Assembly (NCBI GenBank): GCA_019694655.1
Contig: JAIBBN010000004.1
Coordinates: 210,348 to 274,347 of the forward strand
DNA from: Leptospirales bacterium
Lineage (GTDB): Bacteria > Spirochaetota > Leptospiria > Leptospirales > Leptonemataceae
Direction: 5' to 3'
DNA length: 64,000 bases
The notes beneath the pieces are model-generated. The model made no database searches. It saw only the letters and a list, made by a program, of their open reading frames with translations, and was not told where the DNA came from. Below, piece after piece: positions 35,997 to 44,798 of the stretch. The translations under genes and the position numbers were made by a program. The number at the start of each line of letters is the position of its first letter. Position 1 is the first letter of the stretch.

Positions 35997-36905
35997 ATGG
36001 TGCGAAGAATATTCCTGATGTCGCTGACGGTGGTTTTGATCGTATCCACGATCACCTTTTTGGCCGCAGCTCTCGGCCTGGGCCGCTACCTGCCAGGAAA
36101 CTACGTCGGCCTTTTCGTAATGGCGACGATCGTTGGCTTTGGCGGCGCTTTCTTTTCGCTGGCCGCCTCGCGCTGGATGGCAAAGACGATGATGGGCGTT
36201 CAGGTGATTGCGCCCAGCAGCAGCGAGCCGCGATTACGGCAGCTTGTGGAGCGAGTGCACCGCCTGGCGCGCGCCGCCGGACTGGAGACAATGCCCGAAG
36301 TCGGCGTCTGGCATGGCGCCGAGATGAACGCCTTTGCTACCGGCCCCTCCCGCAATCGATCGCTGGTAGCCGTCTCCAGCGCTCTGCTGCAGCACATGGA
36401 TGATTCAGAATTGGATGGCGTACTGGCCCACGAAATCGCGCACATTTCTAATGGCGACATGGTGACCATGACTCTGCTGCAGGGCGTCATCAATACCTTT
36501 GTATTCTTCCTGGCGCACATTCTGGCCACCGCTGCCACCGCCTTCTTGAGCGGTCGCGGTCAGGACGACGATCGGCGATCGTTTGGCGGCGGCTTTGCTT
36601 ACTACGGAATCCTGATGTTGATGGAACTTGTCCTCGGTCTGCTCGGGATGCTGGTGGTCTCGGCCTTTTCGCGCTTCCGTGAATTTCGGGCCGATGCCGG
36701 CGGCGCCTCGCTGGCCGGCCGGCAGAAGATGATTGCAGCGCTCCGGGCGCTGCAGCAGAACATGCGGCTGCCCTCGCAGAAGCCAGCGGAAAGCTTTGCG
36801 TCGATGCAGATTTTCGGACGCAATGAAGGTTTCCGCGCTCTGTTTGCGACCCATCCGCCGCTGGAAAAGCGTATTGCCGCCCTGCAGGCCGCCAGTATTC
36901 CGTGA
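35997..36905 (+). CDS. htpX: Membrane zinc protease HtpX
   Basis: A 302-residue M48 metalloprotease of the inner membrane that degrades misfolded membrane proteins. Two N-terminal hydrophobic segments (about 8-30 and 37-57) precede the catalytic domain with H145-E-I-A-H149 in L-D-G-V-L-A-H-E-I-A-H-I. Two more transmembrane segments lie at about 165-225, and the third zinc ligand Glu is in F-R-E-F-R-A-D-A-G-G-A. The C-terminal T-H-P-P-L-E-K-R-I is diagnostic. Start ATG 35997 follows GCAGAGG. hemB begins 4 bp after the stop, so the two are co-transcribed. Confidence 0.96.
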   Translation: MVRRIFLMSLTVVLIVSTITFLAAALGLGRYLPGNYVGLFVMATIVGFGGAFFSLAASRWMAKTMMGVQVIAPSSSEPRLRQLVERVHRLARAAGLETMPEVGVWHGAEMNAFATGPSRNRSLVAVSSALLQHMDDSELDGVLAHEIAHISNGDMVTMTLLQGVINTFVFFLAHILATAATAFLSGRGQDDDRRSFGGGFAYYGILMLMELVLGLLGMLVVSAFSRFREFRADAGGASLAGRQKMIAALRALQQNMRLPSQKPAESFASMQIFGRNEGFRALFATHPPLEKRIAALQAASIP

Positions 36906-36909
36906 TCGA

Positions 36910-37893
36910 ATGCTGGAACGTCCCAGACGCAATCGACGCAGCGCAGCGCTGCGAAACCTGACGCGCGAATCAAGCGTTTCTGCGGCCAATTTGATTCAGC
37001 CGCTGTTCGTGGTCGATGGTCGCAATCAGCGGCAGGCGATCGAGTCCATGCCGGGCATGGAACGGTTGAGCATTGATCAGCTGCTGGTTGATGTCGAAAA
37101 GCTTTTGCAGCTTGGCGTGTCGGCGGCGGCGCTTTTTCCGCGCATCGAAGAGGAGCGCAAGGACGCTCGCGGCAGCGAATCGCTGCGCGTAGATGGACTT
37201 TATCCGAGAGCCATTCGCGCCCTGAAAGAGGCATACCCGCAATTGTGCCTGTTCAGTGATGTGGCCCTCGATCCTTACAGTTCCGATGGCCACGATGGAT
37301 TGCTGTCTGCGGATGGCCGCATCTTGAATGATGAGACGCTGCCGCTGCTGGCGGAGATGGCCTTAGTCCAGGCGCAGGCTGGCGCCGACTTTGTCAGCCC
37401 CTCCGATATGATGGACGGACGCGTCGCCTTCATTCGCAAGGCGCTCGACAATCAGGGCTACACTGAAACGGGCATTCTGGCCTATACGGCTAAGTATGCT
37501 TCCGCCTTCTATGGCCCTTTTCGCAATGCTCTGGAAAGCGCGCCCCGCTCCGGCGACAAAAAGACCTACCAGATGGATCCCGCCAATCGTCGCGAGGCGT
37601 TGCGCGAGGCGCGTCTTGATGCCAGCGAAGGCGCCGACATTCTCATGGTAAAACCTGGCCTGCCTTATCTCGATGTGATTCGGGCCCTTGCCGAGAGCAG
37701 CGACCTGCCGATCGCCGCCTACAACGTGAGCGGCGAATACGCCATGCTGCGCGCCGCCGGCGAACGCGGCTGGCTCAACTATCGCGCAGCGGCGATGGAA
37801 ACCCTGCAGTGTTTGCGCCGCGCCGGCGCTGATATGATTCTTACCTATCATGCCGCAGAAGCCGCGGCCTGGTTGCGGGAAGAACCGTACTGA
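36910..37893 (+). CDS. hemB: Delta-aminolevulinic acid dehydratase (porphobilinogen synthase)
   Basis: A 327-residue enzyme joining two 5-aminolevulinate molecules into porphobilinogen for heme. Schiff-base lysines are K195 in Y-T-A-K-Y-A-S-A and K248 in I-L-M-V-K-P-G-L-P. The metal loop reads D-V-A-L-D-P-Y-S-S-D-G-H-D-G, with aspartates where zinc-type enzymes have cysteines, so this is the Mg-dependent form. The N-terminal R-R-N-R-R and L-I-Q-P-L-F motif is normal. Start ATG 36910 is chosen because the upstream part of the frame lies inside htpX. Convergent with hisI. Confidence 0.96.
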   Translation: MLERPRRNRRSAALRNLTRESSVSAANLIQPLFVVDGRNQRQAIESMPGMERLSIDQLLVDVEKLLQLGVSAAALFPRIEEERKDARGSESLRVDGLYPRAIRALKEAYPQLCLFSDVALDPYSSDGHDGLLSADGRILNDETLPLLAEMALVQAQAGADFVSPSDMMDGRVAFIRKALDNQGYTETGILAYTAKYASAFYGPFRNALESAPRSGDKKTYQMDPANRREALREARLDASEGADILMVKPGLPYLDVIRALAESSDLPIAAYNVSGEYAMLRAAGERGWLNYRAAAMETLQCLRRAGADMILTYHAAEAAAWLREEPY

Positions 37894-37919
37894 GATCCGG
37901 CTGGCGCCGGCGATTCAAA

Positions 37920-38351
37920 TCATTCTGCACGCCGCCAGCGCAGCAACGGACCTTCGCCTTCGATGCTGCGATAATAACAGCTGCCTCGCGTTTGTCCATC
38001 GCTGTCGCGCGTGTGGCAGACGCCCGCCGCCGGTCGCACCAGAAAAAGCAACGAGTTCTGCTCACAGTTAACCAGCGCCTGTACCAGCTGCATGCGATCG
38101 CCGGAGCTTTCTCCCTTGATCCAGAGTTGCTGGCGCGATGTGCTGTAAAATACACAGCGTGATTCGCTGAGCGAACGCTGTAAGGCCTCTCGGTTGACGT
38201 AGGCCAGAATCAGTACTTCGCCGCTATCAGCGTGCTGGACAACAACCGGCAGGACAGCCTCGCCGGCGGCCACGCTCTTCAGCTTGTCAAAATCCAGCTG
38301 TAGCTTGAGGCCCTCTTCCAGTTCCCGACGTTCCACATCGGCAGCCTGCAC
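37920..38351 (-). CDS. hisI: Phosphoribosyl-AMP cyclohydrolase HisI (variant metal motif)
   Basis: A 143-residue protein without the fused HisE domain. It opens the adenine ring of phosphoribosyl-AMP in histidine synthesis. Conserved parts are V-L-I-L-A-Y-V-N-R-E-A-L, F-Y-S-T-S-R-Q-Q-L-W-I-K-G-E-S-S-G, G-V-C-H-T and the C-terminal S-C-Y-Y-R. The usual D-C-D-x-D metal-binding motif reads N-C-E-Q-N, while the three Zn cysteines are retained. Start GTG 38351 is likely; GTG six codons further in is possible. It stands alone, convergent with hemB and divergent from aroA. Confidence 0.88.
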   Translation of the reverse strand: MQAADVERRELEEGLKLQLDFDKLKSVAAGEAVLPVVVQHADSGEVLILAYVNREALQRSLSESRCVFYSTSRQQLWIKGESSGDRMQLVQALVNCEQNSLLFLVRPAAGVCHTRDSDGQTRGSCYYRSIEGEGPLLRWRRAE

Positions 38352-38440
38352 TCCGCCAGCCGGCGGTCAATGTTTCTCTGCGAGGCCAGTCGGCGAAGAT
38401 TTTTGTTTCGCCTGACGGGGCGCAGGGCGCTGCTGTTCCT

Positions 38441-39754
38441 GTGAAGTCGGAACTGTTCTTGCCGAAGATCGATTCGTTTCAAGGGCAGTGTGTTGCGCCT
38501 GGTTCGAAGTCCATTGCCAATCGCGCGCTGCTGCTGTCGGCCTTGAGTTCCGGTCGAACTCTGCTGCACAATCTTCCCGATGCCGAGGATATTGACGTCC
38601 TGCGCCGCGCCCTGCCGCAACTGGGTGTGCGTCTGGAGCGCGACCTGGCTGCTGCCGACAGTTGCACAGTCTATGGCGTCGGCGGCGCCTTTCCGGCCGC
38701 TGGCGCAGAGCTGCAGCTGGAAAACGCCGGCACTGCATTGCGGCCGCTTACTGCCATCCTGTGCGCCAGTCACGGGCATTTTCGCATTGATGGCAACGAA
38801 CAGATGCGTCGCCGACCGGTGCGCGATTTGATTGATGCCCTGCAGAAATTGGGGATCGCCATTCAGAGCAGTCCAGATGGCTGTCCGCCGGTGACGCTGG
38901 AAGCCCGGGGCATCCCGGGCGGCAGAGTGCAATTGTCCGGGGCCGTTTCCAGTCAGTTTTTATCGGCGCTGCTGATGGCCGCGCCGCTGGCCCAATCGCC
39001 GCTGGAAATCGAACTGCCGGAGGAGCCGGTCAGCAAACCTTATATCGATCTGAGTCTGGCGATGATGGCTGACTTTGGCGTGCTGGTTGAGCGCGAGGGA
39101 TATCGCCGCTTCCGCATCCAGGCGCCGCAAGTCTATCAGGCGCGCGGCGAATATTTCGTGGAAGGCGACGCCAGCGCCGCTACTTACTTTCTGGCGGCGG
39201 GCGCGCTGCCTGGCTCGGGCCCGGTGCGTGTGCGCGGCCTCGGTAAAGAATCGCGGCAGGGCGACATCGGTTTCTTGCAGTTGCTGCAGCAAATGGGCGC
39301 GACCATTGAGAGCGGCGATGACTATCTGCAATGCAGCGGACCGCCGGCCGGCGCTGCGCTGCGGGCCCTTGATGTGGACATGAACGCCATGCCGGACGCG
39401 GCAATGACTCTGGCCGTACTGGCGCTTTTCTGTACTGGCCAGACGCGCATCCGCAATATCGCCAACCTGCGCGTCAAAGAGTCGGAGCGCATCCGCGGCC
39501 TTGCCGCGGAGCTTGGCAAGCTTGGCGGCATCGTAGAAGAATTTCCTGACGCGCTCTATATTCTGCCGCCGAAGCAATGGCGTTCGGCGCATATCGAAAC
39601 CTACAGGGATCATCGCATGGCCATGGCCTTTGCACTGGCGGCGGCCGGCGTCGATCTTTACATTCGGGATCCAGGTTGCGTCGCCAAGACCTACCGCCGC
39701 TTCTTTGATGATTTTCTGCCGCTGGCGCGGAGGAGCGCCAATGCGATCGCATAG
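38441..39754 (+). CDS. aroA: 3-phosphoshikimate 1-carboxyvinyltransferase (EPSP synthase)
   Basis: A 437-residue shikimate-pathway enzyme that condenses shikimate-3-phosphate and PEP. Motifs are P-G-S-K-S-I-A-N-R-A-L-L at the N-terminus, E-N-A-G-T-A-L-R-P-L in the PEP site, V-E-G-D-A-S-A-A-T-Y-F, P-D-A-A-M-T-L-A-V with the catalytic Asp, and Y-R-D-H-R-M-A-M-A-F near the end. Full length. The start is a GTG at 38441 without a clear ribosome-binding site. Its end overlaps the start of fapA by 14 bp. Confidence 0.95.
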   Translation: MKSELFLPKIDSFQGQCVAPGSKSIANRALLLSALSSGRTLLHNLPDAEDIDVLRRALPQLGVRLERDLAAADSCTVYGVGGAFPAAGAELQLENAGTALRPLTAILCASHGHFRIDGNEQMRRRPVRDLIDALQKLGIAIQSSPDGCPPVTLEARGIPGGRVQLSGAVSSQFLSALLMAAPLAQSPLEIELPEEPVSKPYIDLSLAMMADFGVLVEREGYRRFRIQAPQVYQARGEYFVEGDASAATYFLAAGALPGSGPVRVRGLGKESRQGDIGFLQLLQQMGATIESGDDYLQCSGPPAGAALRALDVDMNAMPDAAMTLAVLALFCTGQTRIRNIANLRVKESERIRGLAAELGKLGGIVEEFPDALYILPPKQWRSAHIETYRDHRMAMAFALAAAGVDLYIRDPGCVAKTYRRFFDDFLPLARRSANAIA

Positions 39755-41495
39755 CGATTTCTTGCGCGATATTGAAGAAAGCGAAAACGGCCGCTTTCTG
39801 GTGGAGGAGCGCAACGGACGCGCGCTGCTGTCGGTCTTTGCCCCCGGCGCACGCGGCAAGGCCGTGCGCAGTCAGGATGTTTTTGCGCGCCTGGATCTGT
39901 TCAAGATTGAATACGCCGACCGTCCGGCGATTGAAGAGATCGTAGCGCAGGCCGACGGCGCGACTCATGATGTCGGCGCCTGGCGGCCGCCGCAGTCTGT
40001 CGATGCCAGCGTTGTTGTGGAAGTAGACAAGGACGCCATGCGCGCCTGGCTGGAATTAGCCCCGCCGCGCTTTGGCGGTCGCCTGCCGGCCGCTGATGAA
40101 CTGCGGGCGCTCTTGGCCGAGAGCGGCGTCGTCGCCGGTATTGATGAGTCGCTGCTGCAACGTGTGGCCAGCGGCGCGGTTTTCCAGCAATCGGCAGATA
40201 CTTCCGCCAGACGCTTGCCGCCCGTCGGACCGGCGGCGCCGCTGGGCGAGATCTTTCAAAGTCCGGAACGCTTGCGACTGGAAGCGGCGCGCGGAAGCCA
40301 TCCAGCGCCAGGCCGACCGGCGAAAGTGAATTATCGTTTCAATCCCCATCCGCGCGCGGCGCCGGAATCGAGCGAGGGTCGCGTCGACTTTCGCCAACTG
40401 AATGTAATTCAGACCTGCCACAGCGGCGAGTTGCTTGCTGAACTGCTGCCGGGAGAAGAGGGATCTGCCGGCTTCAACGTACGCGGAGAGTCGCTGCCGC
40501 CGCCGGCCAGTGCTACGCCGGAAATCATTGCGGGCGCCAATGTAACATTTGATAGCGCCCTGCGCACGGTGACAGCAGGCATCGATGGACATGTGCGCGT
40601 GGAACAGCCCGAGGGACTCTGCCCGCGCATCTCCGTCGAGCCGATTCTCGAATTGAACGATGTCGACTACAGTGTGGGTAACATTGATTACCCCGGTACG
40701 GTACGCATTCAGGGAACTGTCCTCGACGGCTTTTCCGTAACAGCCAGCGGCGATATTGCCATCGAGAAAACAATTGGCAATGTGCGATTGCAGGCTGGAG
40801 GCGATATCAGTTTGGCCGGCGGCGCCTTCTGTCGCAACGCCGGAATGATACATTCCGGCGCAAACGTTTACGCTCGCTTTGTCCAGGACGGCAATATCTC
40901 AGCCAATGGCAGCGTTTATATCGAGGAAGCCGCGATCAATTCGCGAATCAGCGCCGGTAAGGATATCATCGTCCTTGGCGGCCGCGGCGAAATCATCGGC
41001 GGCGTACTTCTTGCGGGCGCACGCGTCCGCGCCAGCAAGCTCGGCGCGCGCTCGGAAGCCCTGACCCAGATTACCGTTGGCGTTACGCCGGAAGAAATGG
41101 CGCGCATCCAGACCCTGCTTGCTGAATTGTCCGAGGCCGAAAATACGCTGCGACGCGCTGAGGGTCACCTCGCCCAGCTGAACGAATCGCTGCGACGCGG
41201 CCGTCCCGCCGCGAAGGAAGAAGAGGCAACTCGCGACAAACTGGAACGCATTGTAGCGAAGTATCAATCCGCAGTGCGCAACCTTGAAGACCAGCGCAAG
41301 AAACTCTACGCCGCGACGACTCCGGCGCCGGAAGCTGAGGTCAGCGCCGAGCAGGCCATCTTTCCCGGCGTGGAAGTCGACTTTGGCGCCGGCATCCGTC
41401 GTTATCGTCTGGAGGGCGGCGGGATCAGCGGCGGCGGCCGCTTCCTGTTGATGGACGGCCGAATCATACTGCGGCGACGTGATTTTGGCTCATGA
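39741..41495 (+). CDS. fapA: FapA (DUF342) family protein
   Basis: A 584-residue cytoplasmic protein of the flagellar assembly protein A family. An N-terminal globular part (1-200) is followed by the repeated beta-helix domain rich in G-x-I and A-G-G-D-I (I-Q-G-T-V-L-D-G-F-S-V-T-A-S-G-D-I, L-Q-A-G-G-D-I-S-L-A-G-G, I-S-A-N-G-S-V). It then has a coiled-coil (about 455-535, E-A-E-N-T-L-R-R) and a small C-terminal strand domain. ATG 39741 has a good GGAGGAG ribosome-binding site inside aroA, which it overlaps by 14 bp. No flagellar genes are next to it. Confidence 0.92.
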   Translation: MRSHSDFLRDIEESENGRFLVEERNGRALLSVFAPGARGKAVRSQDVFARLDLFKIEYADRPAIEEIVAQADGATHDVGAWRPPQSVDASVVVEVDKDAMRAWLELAPPRFGGRLPAADELRALLAESGVVAGIDESLLQRVASGAVFQQSADTSARRLPPVGPAAPLGEIFQSPERLRLEAARGSHPAPGRPAKVNYRFNPHPRAAPESSEGRVDFRQLNVIQTCHSGELLAELLPGEEGSAGFNVRGESLPPPASATPEIIAGANVTFDSALRTVTAGIDGHVRVEQPEGLCPRISVEPILELNDVDYSVGNIDYPGTVRIQGTVLDGFSVTASGDIAIEKTIGNVRLQAGGDISLAGGAFCRNAGMIHSGANVYARFVQDGNISANGSVYIEEAAINSRISAGKDIIVLGGRGEIIGGVLLAGARVRASKLGARSEALTQITVGVTPEEMARIQTLLAELSEAENTLRRAEGHLAQLNESLRRGRPAAKEEEATRDKLERIVAKYQSAVRNLEDQRKKLYAATTPAPEAEVSAEQAIFPGVEVDFGAGIRRYRLEGGGISGGGRFLLMDGRIILRRRDFGS

Positions 41496-41606
41496 TATCG
41501 AGACGCAGTCTCAAAAAAATTGTTGCCAGGATTTGAGCCCCGCCTGAGTCGGTTGCGGACTCTTCCCTGGACCAAGCGTTCCAGGGACAAAGGAACAATA
41601 CTGAAT

Positions 41607-43238
41607 ATGGCTCACATCCGCCGCCGACTGCTGCAACTTAGCCAGGGACTCTCCCTGCTACTGCCCCTGATTCTGCATACGACCCTGGCTGCCCAGACGC
41701 AGCCGACTGCTCCGCCCGCGTCACAGCCTTCAGCCGAGGAGCGCATTGGAATCCTGGAAGAGGAGCTGGAAAAGTTGCGCCTTTCGCGAGCGACGCACAG
41801 CTACGAAAGCGTCGGCGGACTGGGACCGGCTGCCTCCAGCGCCTACACCAGCGGCGAAGGACTTTCGTGGGGCGGCTATGGCGAGGTGAAATACCGCAAC
41901 TACCGCTCCAACTACCGCAGCGACCAGACCGATCTGCATCGTTTCATTCTGTATGCCGGCTATCGCTTCAATGACTGGATTGTGCTCAATAGCGAGCTGG
42001 AGTACGAGCACGCCGGCTTCGAAGAAGAAACAGTTGTGACTGAAGTATCGACGGATTCAAGCGGCCTGGTAACTTCCAGCGAGAGCGAATCGATTGCCGC
42101 TTCAGAGGTCGCAGTGGAGTTTGCCTACCTTGATTTGCATTTTGCCGATGCCTTGCAATTGCAGGCCGGGCTCAATCTGGTTCCCTTCGGAATATATAAC
42201 TATCGTCATGAACCAACCACATTTCTGCCCGTAGAGCGCACTCGCACAGAGACGGACTTGATCCCTTCTACCTGGCGCGAGATCGGGCTCTTACTGCATG
42301 GCAATCTTGGAGATTTGCTGTACTACCGCGCCGGTATTGTCAACGGGCCGCGCGGTTCGAAGTTCAGCGACAGCACGTGGATTCGCAGCGGACGCAGCAA
42401 GGGATCGCAGGCGCGCGCCGAAGATTTTGCCTGGGTAGGACAGCTGGATTTGCACCTGGCCGAAGGCTTCAGTCTGGGTGCGGCGTATTACTCGGGCGAA
42501 GCCGACCAGGGAGAACTTGCCGCTGTAGATTGGAAAAGCAATCTCTATGATCCGCTGGCAGGGCTGAATGATTCCACCGGACTGCTTGCTGTGGCCAATC
42601 AGATCAAAGGCAATTTGCGCAAAGACGCACGTTTGCGCGTCCAGATGGCCGAAGGCCACCTGGAATTGGACCGCGGGCCGTGGCGCGGCCGGGCCCTTTA
42701 CACAGAGGGATGGCTCAATGAGGACGGCGTACGTGCAGTGAACAATGCAACGAACAAAAATATTGGCAAGCGCGTCTGGGGCGCCTACGGGGAGATCGGC
42801 TTCAACGTGCTGAGCCTGTTCGCTTCAGAGCAGAAACTTTATCCCTACCTCCGCTACGAGCGACTCAATACGCAATGGCAAACTGTGCAGCGCTATCCGG
42901 GCGGAGAGGAGGACCAGCTTGATCTCCTGTGTGCGACTGCACTTGGCGGAAGCTGTCCGGGCAATACGCGCAGCGCGGCGTTGAACCGGGCCCGCGGCAT
43001 TATCCAGAGCCGCGCCGCCGAGACCGAGGCCTACGGCGTTCAGGGTTTGGCCGATCGCGTCAACGACCAATCGATTGTGACCATGGGCCTGGCCTGGTAT
43101 CCCCATCCGAATGTAGTTATCAAAGCGGAGTATGAACAACATGAATCCGCAACCAGGCTGCATCGCGATATTGAGGGGCGCCGTCCTTCCAACAACAAGG
43201 TCGATCAGATCAATGTAGCCGTCGGTTTTATCTTCTAA
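41607..43238 (+). CDS. Outer-membrane porin-like protein (OprP/phosphate-selective-like beta-barrel)
   Basis: A 543-residue outer-membrane protein. After the signal peptide (hydrophobic L-S-L-L-L-P-L-I-L, cleaved near A-A-Q) there is a proline-rich stretch and a short coiled-coil (E-E-R-I-G-I-L-E-E-E-L-E-K-L). This is the trimer-stabilising arrangement of phosphate-selective porin relatives. The rest consists of alternating aromatic-ending strands (G-Y-G-E-V-K-Y-R, Y-A-G-Y-R-F-N-D-W) and it ends in G-F-I-F, the C-terminal aromatic recognised by the BAM machinery. The substrate is unknown. It overlaps the convergent membrane-protein gene by 11 bp. Confidence 0.87.
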   Translation: MAHIRRRLLQLSQGLSLLLPLILHTTLAAQTQPTAPPASQPSAEERIGILEEELEKLRLSRATHSYESVGGLGPAASSAYTSGEGLSWGGYGEVKYRNYRSNYRSDQTDLHRFILYAGYRFNDWIVLNSELEYEHAGFEEETVVTEVSTDSSGLVTSSESESIAASEVAVEFAYLDLHFADALQLQAGLNLVPFGIYNYRHEPTTFLPVERTRTETDLIPSTWREIGLLLHGNLGDLLYYRAGIVNGPRGSKFSDSTWIRSGRSKGSQARAEDFAWVGQLDLHLAEGFSLGAAYYSGEADQGELAAVDWKSNLYDPLAGLNDSTGLLAVANQIKGNLRKDARLRVQMAEGHLELDRGPWRGRALYTEGWLNEDGVRAVNNATNKNIGKRVWGAYGEIGFNVLSLFASEQKLYPYLRYERLNTQWQTVQRYPGGEEDQLDLLCATALGGSCPGNTRSAALNRARGIIQSRAAETEAYGVQGLADRVNDQSIVTMGLAWYPHPNVVIKAEYEQHESATRLHRDIEGRRPSNNKVDQINVAVGFIF

Positions 43239-43722
43239 TAGGCCGGGCGATTGTAAGCCGGATGGCGAGCCATCCGGCGGTAAAAAGCGAGCTTCCAAGG
43301 TAAAGTAGAACCGAAGCAAGACGAAAGCTGCCAGGCAGGTCCAGCGCTCTGGTCAGAAAAGGCGCCGCAAGTTCGATTGCGCATAGCGCATAGTAGACGC
43401 CAAGCCATGCGTCGACCAAGAAGGGCGGACCCTGGCAGCTGCTGCGCAGCAGGTGGCCCAGAACAAAGGCCGTAAGACCATAGACAAAAACATGTGCCAG
43501 ACCGAGTTTGAGAATGCCGTCGTAGGTCTTTGCCTGCAGATAGCGATCTGGAGTTCCGGGATAGCGTAGCATCGCCGCCTCCGAACCTGCATAGTAGGCA
43601 TAGGTTGTCGCGGGCGTATAGCCCTGGCGCAGGCCGTAAAGCGCCGCTGCGCTGACCAGCTGAATTAGAAAATAGAGCAAGAAAACGGCTACAATACTGC
43701 GCTGGCCAGATTGCTCGTTCAC
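43228..43722 (-). CDS. Four-helix membrane protein, possible heme-binding partner (third gene of flavin module)
   Basis: A 164-residue integral membrane protein with four hydrophobic helices (about 8-30, 68-95, 103-125 and 135-158). Between helices 1 and 2 there is a roughly 45-residue extracytoplasmic loop (Y-A-Y-Y-A-G-S-E-A-A and R-Y-P-G-T-P). Helix 2 has two histidines twelve residues apart in L-A-H-V-F-V-Y-G-L-T-A-F-V-L-G-H, suitable for heme ligation. The start is GTG 43722, overlapping the previous stop as GTGA. The same layout is seen in the upstream 165-residue neighbour, so the two may be paralogous subunits. I do not recognise the family. Confidence 0.65.
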   Translation of the reverse strand: MNEQSGQRSIVAVFLLYFLIQLVSAAALYGLRQGYTPATTYAYYAGSEAAMLRYPGTPDRYLQAKTYDGILKLGLAHVFVYGLTAFVLGHLLRSSCQGPPFLVDAWLGVYYALCAIELAAPFLTRALDLPGSFRLASVLLYLGSSLFTAGWLAIRLTIARPIRR

Positions 43723-44216
43723 TTCGCCGCCTTCCCGTCCGATCTGCGCCACAGTACGGCCAGCAGCGTTGCAATGGATGCCAGGTAGCACAGGTATAGC
43801 GCCGGCGCTGTGGCCAACGCTGCCCAGGCCAGATTGGCGTAGAGGTGCATCAGGTATCGAAAGCATTGATAAAGCAGCGGCGTTAGCGCGGCGGCGCAAA
43901 TCAGCGTACGCTTCCAGGCCGCGGGCAGCGGCAGCGCCTGTAAAGTCGAGGCAATCAGCAGGAATAGAAAAGAAAATAAGAATAGATCAATGTGCAGGTC
44001 TTGCAGGGCGGCGCTGCTTTCCGGCGAAGAAAAGTTGCGAGGCTGCCCATCCGGCGCGGCCAGCTCGGAGGCGACGCGCTCCGGGGAAAAGCTCCAGTAG
44101 GAGGCTTCGCGCAGCGCGTGAGCGCCCAGAAAACAAAGCGCAAAGAGCAGAGCGAAGCTGAGCAGCAGCCGCGGACCCTCCGCTCCCTGCAGCTTCCCTG
44201 TGGCCAGAAACTTCAC
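43719..44216 (-). CDS. Four-helix membrane protein, possible heme-binding partner (second gene of flavin module)
   Basis: A 165-residue membrane protein with four hydrophobic helices and the same plan as the downstream gene: helix 1, a polar loop of about 45 residues (P-E-R-V-A-S, then S-S-P-E-S-S-A-A-L-Q), then three helices. Histidines occur at the end of helix 1 (G-A-H-A-L), at the start of helix 2 (L-Q-D-L-H-I-D-L-F) and in helix 3 (Y-L-M-H-L-Y-A-N). GTG 44216 overlaps the FMN-protein stop as GTGA, and its own stop overlaps the next GTG the same way. Probably a transmembrane electron carrier, but this is inferred from context. Confidence 0.65.
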   Translation of the reverse strand: MKFLATGKLQGAEGPRLLLSFALLFALCFLGAHALREASYWSFSPERVASELAAPDGQPRNFSSPESSAALQDLHIDLFLFSFLFLLIASTLQALPLPAAWKRTLICAAALTPLLYQCFRYLMHLYANLAWAALATAPALYLCYLASIATLLAVLWRRSDGKAAK

Positions 44217-44764
44217 AGGCCATCTATCCCGCGGCTGCGCAGCAGATCATAAAGCCATAGGGCGCGACGGACAGCGCGCGCGCTGGCCGTGCTGGTCATC
44301 GTTGCGCCGGTGATGGCTGGCAAATCTGAGCCTGGCTGTAGCGAGTCGGCGCGCGTTCTGTTGCGAAAGAGATCGAGCCAGCGTTGCGGCGGCAAAAAAT
44401 CCGTTGGTTCAAAGAACGAGATGATGCGGACCTGCAGGATTCGGCCGCCCGGCGCGACGGCGATGCAAAGCGTCTGTTCTTTGGTTCGGACGCGGTGTGT
44501 ATCAAAGAAGGCGATGCCTTCGAGCCGACCCTGGCGCCGGGCCAGGTATGCCGTGAAAAAACGGCCGGCATCGCCGCCGCCCTGCATTGCCAGCTGAGAC
44601 TGTTCTGCCTCACTGAGATAAATGCTCTGGCGTTGCACTTCGCTTCCAGGAAAGACTTGTTCCAGAGCGCGCTCTGGCAGCAGGTAGACGCGAGCCGTAA
44701 CCGCTCCTGCCATCAATGCAGGCATAGTTACAGCCAGCGCGGCAACCAGGCGACGTCGGGGCAC
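44213..44764 (-). CDS. Exported FMN-binding domain protein with flavinylation motif
   Basis: A 183-residue protein with a short N-terminal hydrophobic anchor/signal (residues 6-25) and an FMN-binding domain (PF04205-like). The motif I-T-G-A-T-M-T-S (residues 151-158) fits the S/T-G-A-T-x-S/T sequence at which ApbE attaches FMN covalently in NqrC/RnfG-type proteins. The domain core V-R-I-I-S-F-F-E-P and Q-T-L-C-I-A-V-A is also typical. The start is GTG 44764. It is followed by two overlapping membrane-protein genes, making a candidate extracytoplasmic flavin transfer module. No Nqr/Rnf genes are near. Divergent from the glutaredoxin-like lipoprotein. Confidence 0.82.
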   Translation of the reverse strand: MPRRRLVAALAVTMPALMAGAVTARVYLLPERALEQVFPGSEVQRQSIYLSEAEQSQLAMQGGGDAGRFFTAYLARRQGRLEGIAFFDTHRVRTKEQTLCIAVAPGGRILQVRIISFFEPTDFLPPQRWLDLFRNRTRADSLQPGSDLPAITGATMTSTASARAVRRALWLYDLLRSRGIDGL

Positions 44765-44798
44765 GCATCCAGGCTGCCGGCGGCAGGGGAGAGGTCAA

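Noticed and set aside
41496-41525. Terminator after fapA (GAGAC-GCA-GTCTC followed by seven A)
   Set aside because: The A-run is on the wrong strand for rightward termination and the stem is only 5 bp; for leftward transcription the T-run would precede the stem.
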